Source: Hafnia psychrotolerans
GTDB taxonomy: Bacteria; Pseudomonadota; Gammaproteobacteria; Enterobacterales; Enterobacteriaceae
NCBI RefSeq assembly: GCF_014639435.1
Contig: NZ_BMFZ01000002.1
Coordinates: 186,001-250,000, forward strand
Direction: 5' to 3'
Length of the DNA stretch: 64,000 bases
Under the pieces are notes generated by a model. It had not been told where the DNA came from, did not search any database, and saw nothing but the letters and a program-made list of their open reading frames with translations. Each line of letters begins with the position of its first letter. Positions within the stretch are counted from its first letter, which is position 1. A program made the translations under genes and the position numbers. Positions 16,064 through 24,704 of the stretch are shown here, piece by piece.

Positions 16064-18238
16064 ATGAAAAAAGTCACCACTGTCTGCCCATACTGTGGGG
16101 CGGGATGCAAAATGAACCTGATTGTGGATAACGGAAAAATTATCCGCGCTGAAGCCGCCAATGGCGTCACTAATCAGGGCGAACTGTGCCTGAAAGGCTA
16201 CTACGGCTGGGATTTCCTCAACGACACTAAACTGCTGACCCCGCGCCTGACGCAACCGCTGATCCGCCGTCAGAAAGGTGGAAAATTCGAGGCTGTCAGC
16301 TGGGATGAGGCCATCCGTTATACCGCGCAGCGCCTGAAAGAGATCAAACAAAAACACGGCCCGCGTTCGATTATGCATACGGGTTCTTCGCGTGGCACCG
16401 GTAATGAAACCAACTATGTCATGCAAAAATTCGCCCGTGCGGTGATCGGCACCAACAACGTCGACTGCTGCGCCCGCGTATGTCACGGCCCTTCGGTGGC
16501 CGGTTTGCAAGCGACGCTCGGCAACGGCGCGATGAGCAACTCCATCGGCGATATTGAGAATTCAAAATGTCTGCTGGTGATTGGCTATAACTGCGCCGAT
16601 TCGCATCCGATCGTCGCCCGCCGCGTGATTAAAGCCAAAGAGAAAGGCGCGCAGATCATTGTCTGCGATCCGCGCCGCATCGAAACCGCCCGTATCGCCG
16701 ATCAGCATCTGCAAATCAAAAACGGTTGCAACATGGCGCTGGTCAATGCGTTTGCCTATGTGCTGATCGAAGAAAATCTGTATGACCACGACTATGTCGC
16801 CAAATACACCGAAGGCTTCGACGAGTACCGTAAAAACGTTGCCGATTATTCGCCGGAAGCGGTCGCCGAGCAGACCGGCGTATCCGCTCAGCAAATTCGT
16901 CAGGCAATGCGGACTTACGCCGCTGCGCCTTCTGCCACGATCATGTGGGGCATGGGCGTGACGCAGTTTGGTCAGGCGGTGGACGTGGTGAAAGGTCTGG
17001 CGGGGCTGGCTTTGTTGACCGGTAATCTTGGCCGCGCCAACGTCGGCGTTGGGCCGGTGCGTGGCCAGAATAATGTGCAAGGTGCCTGTGATATGGGCGT
17101 ACTGCCGAATGAATTTCCGGGGTATCAGTCAGTTACCGACCCGCAAGTCCGTGCGAAATTCGCGGATGCCTGGGGCATTGACGTCAATCAGATGGACCCA
17201 GAGATCGGCCTGCGCATCACAGAGATTCCGCATCTGGCAATCGAAGGCCATGTCAAAGCCTACTACATCATGGGTGAAGACCCGTTGCAGACAGAGGCCG
17301 ATTTAAGTCTGGTACGCCAGGGTTTCGAGGCGCTGGAGTTTGTGGTGGTACAGGACATTTTCATGACCAAAACGGCCGAACAGGCCGATGTGATCCTGCC
17401 GGCTACCTCTTGGGGCGAGCACGGCGGCGTGTTTTCCTGCGCGGACCGTGGCTTCCAGCGATTCGAGAAAGCCATTGAGCCGAAGTACAACGTCAAACGC
17501 GACTGGGAAATCATCAGCCTGCTGGCGACCGAACTCGGTTATCCGATGCACTATAACGACAATCAGGAAATCTGGGACGAAATGCGCGAGCTATGCCCGC
17601 TGTTCTACGGCGTAACCTACGAAAAAATGGGTGCGCTTGGACATATCCAGTGGCCGTGTACCACGCTCGAAAGCCCGGGAACGCAGTACTTGTATCAGGA
17701 TAATCACTTTGATACGCCAACCGGTAAAGGCCAGCTCTTTGCCGCGCCGTGGCGCGCACCGGCTGAAGTGCCGGACAGCGACTACCCGCTGGTGCTGTGC
17801 ACCGTGCGTGAAGTCGGCCACTACTCCTGCCGCTCCATGACCGGTAATTGTGCCGCCCTGCAAACGCTGGCCGATGAACCTGGCTTCGTACAAATGCATC
17901 CGCAGGACGCGCAAGCGCTGGGTATTCGCGATCAGCAACTGGTGTGGGTCGCTTCACGCCGTGGCAAAGTCATTACACGCGCCAACTATAACGAGCGTAT
18001 CAACATTGGCGCAGTCTATATGACCTATCAGTGGTGGATCGGTGCCTGCAATGAACTGACACAGGAAAATTTGGATCCCATCTCCAAAACACCGGAAACC
18101 AAATATTGCGCGGTCAATGTCAAGCAAATCGCCGATCAGCGCTGGGCAGAAAACTATGCCCAGCAAACTTACAGCGACATGAAAGCGCGCTTGCGCAGTG
18201 CCGTTGAAGATGTGATCCCGGTGGTTGAGGTCGGTTGA
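16064..18238 (+). CDS. fdhF: Formate dehydrogenase H, cysteine form (no selenocysteine)
   Basis: Molybdopterin (bis-MGD) formate dehydrogenase that oxidises formate to CO2 in the FHL complex. The product is 724 residues and aligns throughout with E. coli FdhF (715). The N-terminal [4Fe-4S] motif is CPYCGAGCKMN with a fourth Cys at 42. The residue equivalent to Sec140 is an ordinary Cys, encoded by TGT at 16481-16483 within DCCARVCHGPS, so no SelB/SECIS recoding is needed. The neighbouring active-site His141 is retained, and the partner Arg (in MGEDPLQTEADLS / NVQGACDMG context) appears conserved. AGAGGAAGG precedes the start. A hairpin follows the gene. Confidence 0.96.
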   Translation: MKKVTTVCPYCGAGCKMNLIVDNGKIIRAEAANGVTNQGELCLKGYYGWDFLNDTKLLTPRLTQPLIRRQKGGKFEAVSWDEAIRYTAQRLKEIKQKHGPRSIMHTGSSRGTGNETNYVMQKFARAVIGTNNVDCCARVCHGPSVAGLQATLGNGAMSNSIGDIENSKCLLVIGYNCADSHPIVARRVIKAKEKGAQIIVCDPRRIETARIADQHLQIKNGCNMALVNAFAYVLIEENLYDHDYVAKYTEGFDEYRKNVADYSPEAVAEQTGVSAQQIRQAMRTYAAAPSATIMWGMGVTQFGQAVDVVKGLAGLALLTGNLGRANVGVGPVRGQNNVQGACDMGVLPNEFPGYQSVTDPQVRAKFADAWGIDVNQMDPEIGLRITEIPHLAIEGHVKAYYIMGEDPLQTEADLSLVRQGFEALEFVVVQDIFMTKTAEQADVILPATSWGEHGGVFSCADRGFQRFEKAIEPKYNVKRDWEIISLLATELGYPMHYNDNQEIWDEMRELCPLFYGVTYEKMGALGHIQWPCTTLESPGTQYLYQDNHFDTPTGKGQLFAAPWRAPAEVPDSDYPLVLCTVREVGHYSCRSMTGNCAALQTLADEPGFVQMHPQDAQALGIRDQQLVWVASRRGKVITRANYNERINIGAVYMTYQWWIGACNELTQENLDPISKTPETKYCAVNVKQIADQRWAENYAQQTYSDMKARLRSAVEDVIPVVEVG

Positions 18239-18246
18239 TGGTATTG

Positions 18247-18273
18247 GCGCCTTCTTCTGACAGGAGAAGGCGC
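18247..18273 (+). terminator. Hairpin between fdhF and hypF (attenuator?)
   Basis: A perfect 9-bp stem, GCGCCTTCT (18247-18255) and AGAAGGCGC (18265-18273), with a 9-nt loop, followed by TTCTT. It lies 8 bp after the fdhF stop and 19 bp before the hypF start. It could partly terminate transcription, so that structural fdhF is made in excess of the maturation gene hypF. Confidence 0.5.
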
Positions 18274-18292
18274 TTCTTAACAGGAATTATTT

Positions 18293-20614
18293 ATGTCTGG
18301 TTTATTGATCCGCATCAGCGGCAAGGTTCAAGGCGTCGGTTTCCGGCCTTTTATCTGGCAACTGGCTGACCGGTTGCGGCTTCGCGGTGAGGTCTGTAAC
18401 GACAGCGCTGGCGTAGAAATCAGACTACTTCAGCCGGTCGATATCGACATTTTCATCGAACAGTTACAGCACCACTGCCCGCCGCTGGCGCGCATCGACA
18501 ACATAACCCTGGATGCTTTCGACTGGCAGAGTCCCCCGCAAAACTTCACCATTACCACCAGCCGTAAGAGCCAGATGAACACGCAGGTGGTTCCGGATGC
18601 CGCAACCTGCCCGGAGTGCCTGAAAGATATCAGTCAGCCCGGCGATCGTCGTTTCGGCTATGCCTTTACTAACTGTACCCATTGCGGCCCGCGTTTTACG
18701 CTGATCCGTTCAATGCCATACGACCGCCCTTTCACCAGCATGGCGGACTTTACGCTGTGCCCCGCGTGTCAGCAGGAGTATCAAAACCCCGCTGATCGGC
18801 GCTTTCACGCCCAGCCAGTCGCCTGCCCGCACTGCGGTCCACAGATCAGCGCCACCCAGCAAAATGGCGAGATAGTGGCACAGGACCGGTCAGCCATTGA
18901 ACACGCGGTAACTGCGCTCCGTGCCGGAAAAATCGTCGCGATTAAAGGGTTGGGCGGTTTTCATCTGGCCTGCGATGCCACACATCAAGCTGCCGTCATG
19001 CGCCTGCGGGCACGTAAACATCGCCCGACAAAACCGCTGGCGGTGATGCTGCCGGATGTTCACTGGCTGGCACGGTGCAGTAATGAAAGTTCACAGTGCG
19101 TGCTGCGTGAAGTGTTGCAATCCGCCGCCGCGCCAATTGTGCTCACCGGCAAAAACGCGATGTCACCGCTGTGCGCAGCCATTGCACCGGAACTGGATGA
19201 AGTGGGGTTGATGTTACCTTTTACGCCGCTGCATCATTTGTTGATGCAAGCCTGCCAGACACCGCTGGTGATGACCTCTGGAAATGCCGCAGGTTGCGCA
19301 CCGGCGTTAACTAACGCGGACGCACTGTATCAGCTCACGGGCATCGCCGATCTGTGGCTGCTGCACAACCGCGACATCGTCCAGCGCGCCGATGATTCAC
19401 TGGTTCGCCTGACGCCGCAAGGTACCGAAGTATTACGTCGCGCCAGAGGTTATGTCCCCGATGCCTTGTCGCTACCGCCAGGTTTTATCGCCCAGCCGCC
19501 GTTACTGGCGCTCGGTGGCGATCTCAAAAATACTTTTTGTCTGGTGCGCGGTGGACAGGCTGTGCTCAGCGCACATTTTGGTTCTCTGGCACATCGGGAT
19601 ATTGCCCTGCAACAGCAGCAGGCCCAGGAACATTTTCAGCATCTTTATGGTTGCACGCCGCTCACCGTCGCCCGCGATGCACATCCCGCTTACCTCAGCC
19701 ACATTCAGGCGAATAAACCCGGAATAAGAGTGGTGGATGTTCTGCACCACCACGCGCATATCGCTGCCTGCCTGGCAGAACACCGCTGGCCGCTGAACGG
19801 CGGCAAGGTCATCGGTTTGGCTCTGGATGGGCTGGGATATGGCATTTCTTCTGATAATAAAGCCGCACTGTGGGGCGGAGAATGCCTGCTGGTGGATTAT
19901 CTGTACTGTCAGCATCTCGGCGGTTTACCGGCAGTCGCACTACCGGGTGGCGACCGTGCCGCACAAGAACCCTGGCGTAACCTGCTCGCACAGTGGATGG
20001 CGTTTGTGCCGCACTGGCAGCGTCTTCCAGAGGCCAAAGCGTTGCTTACACATGCGTGGCAGCCGCTGTCCAAAGCGATGACGGCAGGAATTAATTCGCC
20101 GCAAGCCTCTTCCTGCGGACGTTTGTTCGATGCCGTCGCGGCCGCACTGGGCTGCGCGCCAGAAACCCTGAGCTGGGAAGGTGAAGCCGCGTGCCGGCTC
20201 GAAGCGCTGGCGCAACAGGGTTCTGGCGTTAAACATCCGGTCACTCTGCCACTCCTTCACGCTTCCGACGGCACTTTTCTGGATTTGGCCCGGTTCTGGC
20301 AACAGTGGCTCAGTTGGCAAGCCGCTCCTGCTGCACGTGCCTTTGCCTTCCATGACGCGCTGGCTCAGGGGTTTGCTGCCCTCGCCCGCTATCACTGTGC
20401 GAAAACCGGTACCCGCACCGTCGTACTCAGCGGTGGCGTGCTGCATAACCGTTTACTGCGCCAACTTTTACACCGTGCTTTATTGCCACTGCACGTGCTG
20501 ATGCCTCTTGACTATCCGGCAGGAGACGGTGGGCTGGCGCTGGGACAAGCGGTCATCGCTTGCGCCCGGTTGCAATGTGCTGCTGATATTAACCTGCCTC
20601 TGGTTTTAAATTGA
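18293..20614 (+). CDS. hypF: Carbamoyltransferase HypF
   Basis: HypF makes thiocarbamate on HypE from carbamoyl phosphate, the source of the cyanide ligands. The 773-residue protein shows all expected parts: an N-terminal acylphosphatase domain ([14 protein letters not shown]), two zinc-finger motifs (CPECLKD...CTHCGPRF and CPACQQEY...CPHCGP, about 105-180), a YrdC-like domain ([12 protein letters not shown], about 200-390), and a Kae1-like C-terminal domain with [13 protein letters not shown] and the late [13 protein letters not shown] motif. It sits within the hydN-fdhF-hypF run and is followed 13 bp later by the nickel permease. Confidence 0.96.
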   Translation: MSGLLIRISGKVQGVGFRPFIWQLADRLRLRGEVCNDSAGVEIRLLQPVDIDIFIEQLQHHCPPLARIDNITLDAFDWQSPPQNFTITTSRKSQMNTQVVPDAATCPECLKDISQPGDRRFGYAFTNCTHCGPRFTLIRSMPYDRPFTSMADFTLCPACQQEYQNPADRRFHAQPVACPHCGPQISATQQNGEIVAQDRSAIEHAVTALRAGKIVAIKGLGGFHLACDATHQAAVMRLRARKHRPTKPLAVMLPDVHWLARCSNESSQCVLREVLQSAAAPIVLTGKNAMSPLCAAIAPELDEVGLMLPFTPLHHLLMQACQTPLVMTSGNAAGCAPALTNADALYQLTGIADLWLLHNRDIVQRADDSLVRLTPQGTEVLRRARGYVPDALSLPPGFIAQPPLLALGGDLKNTFCLVRGGQAVLSAHFGSLAHRDIALQQQQAQEHFQHLYGCTPLTVARDAHPAYLSHIQANKPGIRVVDVLHHHAHIAACLAEHRWPLNGGKVIGLALDGLGYGISSDNKAALWGGECLLVDYLYCQHLGGLPAVALPGGDRAAQEPWRNLLAQWMAFVPHWQRLPEAKALLTHAWQPLSKAMTAGINSPQASSCGRLFDAVAAALGCAPETLSWEGEAACRLEALAQQGSGVKHPVTLPLLHASDGTFLDLARFWQQWLSWQAAPAARAFAFHDALAQGFAALARYHCAKTGTRTVVLSGGVLHNRLLRQLLHRALLPLHVLMPLDYPAGDGGLALGQAVIACARLQCAADINLPLVLN

Positions 20615-20627
20615 AATAAGGATCCTC

Positions 20628-21656
20628 ATGATTAACCGCGAGTTTTTCCATACACATCACCGTGCTTTCTGGCTGTTTATCGGGCTGATAGTCGTCAATC
20701 TGCTGGCCTGGGGATGTGCGTTAGTGGTGTTCCGCCACAGTGCTGCATTGATGGCCGCAGCCCTGCTGGCCTATGGCTACGGCCTGCGTCATGCCGTGGA
20801 TGCTGACCATATTGCGGCAATCGACAATGTGACCCGCAAACTGATGCAACAGGGGCAGCGTCCAGTGGCAGTCGGGGCTTATTTCTCCCTTGGTCATTCC
20901 AGCATAGTGATCATTGCCTGCGCAGCCATTGCAGCCACCTCTTTGTTATTTGGTGACAAAATCGGCTGGTTACACAACTACGGCAGCACCATTGGTACGC
21001 TAGTTTCAGCGTTATTCTTATTGTTGATGGCCGCGGTTAATGCGGCAATCCTGCGCGATGTCTGGCGTCGTTTTGGGCAGGTAAAGCGCGGTGTACCCTT
21101 TATTCAGACGGAAAATGCACAAGGCATCCAGGGCGGCGTGATGACCCGCGTTTTTCGTTTCGCGTTCAAACTGGTTAACCGCAGTTGGCAGATGTATTTG
21201 GTCGGTTTTCTGTTCGGGTTAGGTTTCGACACCGCAACGGAAATCGGTTTGTTGGGTATTTCTGCGGCGGGCGCTTCATCGGGCATGTCAGTCTGGAGCA
21301 TCATGGTATTTCCCGCACTGTTTGCCAGCGGCATGGCGCTTATTGATTCACTCGACAATTTTGTCATGGTCGGTGCATACGGATGGGCTTTCGATAAACC
21401 GGTGCGCAAGCTCTACTACAATATGACCATCACGGCCACCAGCGTGGTAATTGCTTTATTCATCGGTGGGCTGGAAACACTGGGTCTGCTGTCCGAGAAA
21501 TTTAACTGGCATCAGGGAGGTTGGCTGGTCATTAACGGACTGAATGAAAATATGGGTAACGTAGGCTATGCCGCAGTGGCGTTGTTCATCTTATTTTGGG
21601 GCATATCAGCGGCCAACTATCACTGGAAGGGATACGATAAGTTAGGCGCAGAGTAA
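20628..21656 (+). CDS. Nickel/cobalt permease of the NiCoT (HoxN/NixA) family
   Basis: An inner-membrane, single-component high-affinity Ni2+ (or Co2+) importer of 342 residues. The family signature RHAVDADHIAAIDN lies near residue 50, with LGHSSIV, LGFDTATEIGLL and FASGMALIDSLDN further on; about eight hydrophobic segments can be traced. AAGG precedes the ATG. It lies 13 bp after hypF, so it is most likely co-transcribed with the FHL genes and supplies nickel to HypA/HypB. I cannot tell nickel from cobalt preference by sequence, but the context points to nickel. Confidence 0.92.
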   Translation: MINREFFHTHHRAFWLFIGLIVVNLLAWGCALVVFRHSAALMAAALLAYGYGLRHAVDADHIAAIDNVTRKLMQQGQRPVAVGAYFSLGHSSIVIIACAAIAATSLLFGDKIGWLHNYGSTIGTLVSALFLLLMAAVNAAILRDVWRRFGQVKRGVPFIQTENAQGIQGGVMTRVFRFAFKLVNRSWQMYLVGFLFGLGFDTATEIGLLGISAAGASSGMSVWSIMVFPALFASGMALIDSLDNFVMVGAYGWAFDKPVRKLYYNMTITATSVVIALFIGGLETLGLLSEKFNWHQGGWLVINGLNENMGNVGYAAVALFILFWGISAANYHWKGYDKLGAE

Positions 21657-21880
21657 CGTGGTTTTGGTCACAGACATTTGTTGCTGTAAGTGCTTGAATA
21701 GTTCTGATGAAAGGCCGTGCGGATATAATTGAATATCGCCATATTTCAAACGGTTATGACCAGGCTATACTGAGTAATCTCGCCAGTTCCTGTATTGTGG
21801 TTGCAAAGTTAACCTGTTTTGCGGCAAGTTACAGTCCAACTTCAGCGAGCAGTTCAAATGATCACTGTGCGAGCAATCCG

Positions 21881-22657
21881 ATGATTAAGTGGCCGTGGAA
21901 AACAAATGACCTCCAGACAAACAAATGGGATGCGTGGCAAGACGCGCTAAATATTCCCCTTTTGGCGTCATTGGATGACCAAGAGCAAAAACGGCTGGTG
22001 CAAATTGCCAGCCAGTTATTGCACCAAAAACGGCTAGTGCCCCTGCAAGGCATCGTTCTCAATGAACAGATGCAGGCACGGATAGCTCTGCTATTTGCGC
22101 TCCCGGTGATGGAACTTGGCGTAGAGTGGCTCGACGGTTTCCATGAAATTCTGCTTTACCCGAATCCTTTTGTCGTGGACTCACCCTGGCAGGATGATAA
22201 CGGCCTGGTCCATGCGGGTTCACAAATTCATGCCGGGCAGAGTTGGGATCAGGGTCCCATCGTGCTCAACTGGCAAGATATCGAAGACTCCTTTGATACC
22301 TCGGGTTTTAACTTAATCATTCATGAAGCCGCTCATAAGTTGGATCTGCGCAACGGTGGCGAGGTCAGTGGTGTTCCACCTATTGCGCTCCGTGACGTCG
22401 TCGCCTGGGAACACGATCTCCATGCTGCCATGGAAAATCTTCAGGATGAAATCGACATGGTGGGCGAAGATGCCGCCAGTATGGATGCATACGCCGCCAG
22501 CGACGCCGCAGAGTGTTTCGCCGTGCTGTCAGAATACTTTTTCAGTGCGCCTGATCTGCTTTCTACCCGTTTTCCTTTGGTTTATGGCCATTTTACCCGT
22601 TTTTATAAGCAAGACCCTCTGGCCAGGCTGTACCGTGACCGTCCGTGCGACTGTTAA
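21881..22657 (+). CDS. mtfA: MtfA, Mlc-titrating peptidase
   Basis: MtfA (DgsA anti-repressor) binds the glucose repressor Mlc and has zinc aminopeptidase-like activity. The start at 21881 gives MIKWPWK, as in enterobacterial MtfA, and a 258-residue protein; the frame is open further upstream but that part has no similarity. The metal motif HEAAHKLD is present, with the downstream [14 protein letters not shown] block that carries the third ligand. The gene stands alone, about 145 bp upstream of the tRNA gene. Confidence 0.92.
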   Translation: MIKWPWKTNDLQTNKWDAWQDALNIPLLASLDDQEQKRLVQIASQLLHQKRLVPLQGIVLNEQMQARIALLFALPVMELGVEWLDGFHEILLYPNPFVVDSPWQDDNGLVHAGSQIHAGQSWDQGPIVLNWQDIEDSFDTSGFNLIIHEAAHKLDLRNGGEVSGVPPIALRDVVAWEHDLHAAMENLQDEIDMVGEDAASMDAYAASDAAECFAVLSEYFFSAPDLLSTRFPLVYGHFTRFYKQDPLARLYRDRPCDC

Positions 22658-22754
22658 TTTATGTTCAGAAGCTTGTTCTTAGTAAGAAGAGCCAGGGATT
22701 CTGCCTCTTTTCGCTCAGTTGGTGAGCAGTCAGCTTTGTAAAGCCAATTTAGCG

Positions 22755-22783
22755 TTGACACCCCGTGGGGCTCTGGATATGAT
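22755..22783 (+). promoter_or_regulatory. Promoter of tRNA-Asn
   Basis: TTGACA (22755-22760) and TATGAT (22778-22783) are separated by 17 bp, a near-consensus sigma-70 promoter. The -10 is followed by a GC-rich discriminator (GCGCCCC), typical of stringently controlled stable-RNA promoters. Confidence 0.85.
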
Positions 22784-22801
22784 GCGCCCCGTTCAAACGA
22801 T

Positions 22802-22877
22802 TCCTCTGTAGTTCAGTCGGTAGAACGGCGGACTGTTAATCCGTATGTCACTGGTTCGAGTCCAGTCAGAGGAGCCA
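22802..22877 (+). tRNA. tRNA-Asn (anticodon GTT)
   Basis: A 76-nt cloverleaf: the acceptor stem TCCTCTG pairs with CAGAGGA, the D arm has AGTCGGTAGA, the anticodon loop is CTGTTAA with anticodon GTT, the T arm is CTGGTTCGAGTCCAG, and CCA is encoded. A strong promoter precedes it and an intrinsic terminator follows. Confidence 0.97.
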
Positions 22878-22884
22878 AATTAGA

Positions 22885-22918
22885 AAAGCCCGCTTAAGGA
22901 AACTTAAGCGGGCTTTTT
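22885..22918 (+). terminator. Intrinsic terminator of tRNA-Asn
   Basis: A 13-bp perfect stem, AAGCCCGCTTAAG (22886-22898) and its complement (22903-22915), closes a GAAA loop and ends in a T-run. It lies 8 bp after the tRNA. Confidence 0.92.
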
Positions 22919-23024
22919 GCGTTTCATACTTATTGAACACCCTAGTGGTTCAACTTATATAAATGCCAGTCAGGCTGAACTGACCAGCATTACGCCTCGG
23001 CGTATTTTTGTCAGGACACCTTGG

Positions 23025-23282
23025 TCAGGAAACAACCGCCCCGGTGATTAGCGCATATTTCTCCCAAAGTTTTTCTTTGCTTTCGGCAAGTTCGGGTAAG
23101 AGCGGAATACATTCCACCGGACACACTTGCTGACATTGTGGTTCGTCATAATGACCCACACATTCCGTGCAAAGGTTTGGGTTAATAACATAATATTCAT
23201 CACCTGCGGAAATCGCGCTATTAGGGCACGCCGGACGGCAAATATCACAGTAGATACACTCTTCAGTAATGGTCAGCGACAT
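23025..23282 (-). CDS. yfhL: YfhL family 4Fe-4S dicluster ferredoxin
   Basis: An 85-residue ferredoxin with the paired motifs CIYCDICRPACP and CTECVGHYDEPQCQQVCPVEC, typical of the Alvin/YfhL type with a six-to-eight residue insertion between cysteines of the second cluster. It starts MSLTITEECIYC, as enterobacterial YfhL does. It follows the carboxymuconolactone-decarboxylase-like gene by only nine bases on the same strand, so the two may share a transcript even though yfhL is usually a backbone gene. Confidence 0.93.
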   Translation of the reverse strand: MSLTITEECIYCDICRPACPNSAISAGDEYYVINPNLCTECVGHYDEPQCQQVCPVECIPLLPELAESKEKLWEKYALITGAVVS

Positions 23283-23291
23283 CGTGCAGCC

Positions 23292-24002
23292 TTATGATTT
23301 CCACGGTGGATTGAAAGGAAGCTGGACATTTTCCGGTGCTGCCGTGCGCGCGACGTTAAGTTCCTGGCCAAGCAGCCCGAAATAACTGTCCAGCGCGGTC
23401 AGTTCAACCACACCTGACTCGCCAAAACGCGCTTTGAATGCGTCATAGGTTGCATCCTGCACCATATGAGTTTTATGAAGTTCGGTGACAAATTGATAGG
23501 TAATGGCTTCATCGTGGGTCATATGCGGAGGTCTGCGCTGTGCCGCCAGGGCATCGGCGGTTTCACGGGTCACCCCTGAGCGTAAGGCAATCGGCTCATG
23601 AATATACCACTCGTAGGGCGATTGCATTTCGCGCCCGGCAATCAAAATAGCAAACTCACGGATACGTTTAGGCAATTCGGAAGTGAAGCGCACATGCTCA
23701 CCCAGCATCTGAACACGCGTCAGTAATTCCGGGCTTCTCAGTAACACCGAAAACGGCCCGAAAATACAACCGCGCGGCCCGGCACTGATTTTTTTAATCG
23801 CGGCACGTTGCTCCGGGCTGGCATTCTGCGGATCCATATCAGGCAATCTGTCCAAACTCAGGTCGCTGTCAGAAAACTTGACCGCATCACACTGCGCGGG
23901 CCACTTCAGCGGGTCGCTGATTTTCTCTGTCTGTGCAGCATGCGCCGCACCATTTGCCAATAAGAATGCCATCGCCACTGCTGTTTTTTTAAACGTATTC
24001 AT
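23292..24002 (-). CDS. Exported carboxymuconolactone decarboxylase (AhpD-like) family protein
   Basis: A 236-residue protein with a clear signal peptide (MNTFKKTAVAMAFLLANGAAHA, about 22 residues), so it should be periplasmic. The mature part contains the CMD-fold segment RIREFAILIAGREMQSPYEWYIHEPIA, with E.....Y..H residues typical of the CMD rather than the peroxidase branch; the CxxC pair of AhpD is absent. Family members are decarboxylases or of unknown function, and the substrate here cannot be named. It starts 87 bp after the GST gene in the same direction and could be the tail of the metabolite cluster or an independent gene. Confidence 0.75.
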   Translation of the reverse strand: MNTFKKTAVAMAFLLANGAAHAAQTEKISDPLKWPAQCDAVKFSDSDLSLDRLPDMDPQNASPEQRAAIKKISAGPRGCIFGPFSVLLRSPELLTRVQMLGEHVRFTSELPKRIREFAILIAGREMQSPYEWYIHEPIALRSGVTRETADALAAQRRPPHMTHDEAITYQFVTELHKTHMVQDATYDAFKARFGESGVVELTALDSYFGLLGQELNVARTAAPENVQLPFNPPWKS

Positions 24003-24089
24003 TTCTGACTTCTCTGTTTATTGTCGATATTGGCTTCAACTCTGAAGCGCGTTTTTCTGAACCCGCCACCCGGCGGCGTCCAATGTCCT

Positions 24090-24704
24090 TTATTGAACCT
24101 CGTGGAAAGCCTCAAGCTCATAACACAACGCATAAATGCCGAAGAGCAACTTGTGATGGCTCAAATCTATCCCCTGTTTACGCCCCGACTCACACTGAGC
24201 AAAAAGACATATATCTGCCATCGTAGGAGAAGCACCACAGCAAAACTCATGTTGAATGGCTCTCTGCGACAAGGTTTCTTCTGCCATTTTCAGCGATTCG
24301 TCCAGCCAATGCCGTTTCCAGTGACTGATATCGGTTTCGGTCAGGCCCGACGCACGCAGCCGGTCGGCCACACGACGGGTGACCAATGGGTGATAATCGG
24401 CCGAGAACAGAGAGGCAAAACTACGGCACCAGGCCCGCTCCAGCGGATCGCGAGGCAGGACGTCGTGCCCGGCATGGACATCATCCAGGTATTCGATAAT
24501 GGCCAGTGACTGCGTCAATATCTGAACGTTATGCATTAACAACGGAAGCTTTCTTTGTGCATTGAGTTCACGGTAAGAGGGGGTAAGATGCTCCCCCTGT
24601 TGTAAATCGACCTCAACATATTGATAGCTAATATCTTTTAAACGCAATGCAATGCGTACTCTGTTCGTCGCAGACGACGTGCGGCAGCCATAGAGCGTGA
24701 TCAT
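24090..24704 (-). CDS. Zeta-class glutathione S-transferase (maleylacetoacetate isomerase-like)
   Basis: A 204-residue GST. The N-terminal thioredoxin-like domain carries SSATNRVRIALRLK, a close match to the zeta-class glutathione-binding motif, and the LPLL/SLAIIEYLDD motif of the GSH site. The helical C-terminal domain has the N-capping region GASPTMADICL. Zeta GSTs isomerise maleyl compounds or dechlorinate small acids. Homogentisate genes are not nearby, so a detoxifying or tailoring role in the adjacent cluster is equally possible. Its start overlaps the stop of the MFS gene by four bases, which ties it to that operon. Confidence 0.85.
   Translation of the reverse strand: MITLYGCRTSSATNRVRIALRLKDISYQYVEVDLQQGEHLTPSYRELNAQRKLPLLMHNVQILTQSLAIIEYLDDVHAGHDVLPRDPLERAWCRSFASLFSADYHPLVTRRVADRLRASGLTETDISHWKRHWLDESLKMAEETLSQRAIQHEFCCGASPTMADICLFAQCESGRKQGIDLSHHKLLFGIYALCYELEAFHEVQ

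Noticed and set aside
22802..22877. tRNA-Asn as the integration site of the metabolite cluster
   Set aside because: No second copy of the tRNA 3' end was found in the window, no integrase lies near it, and yfhL and mtfA around it are backbone genes.
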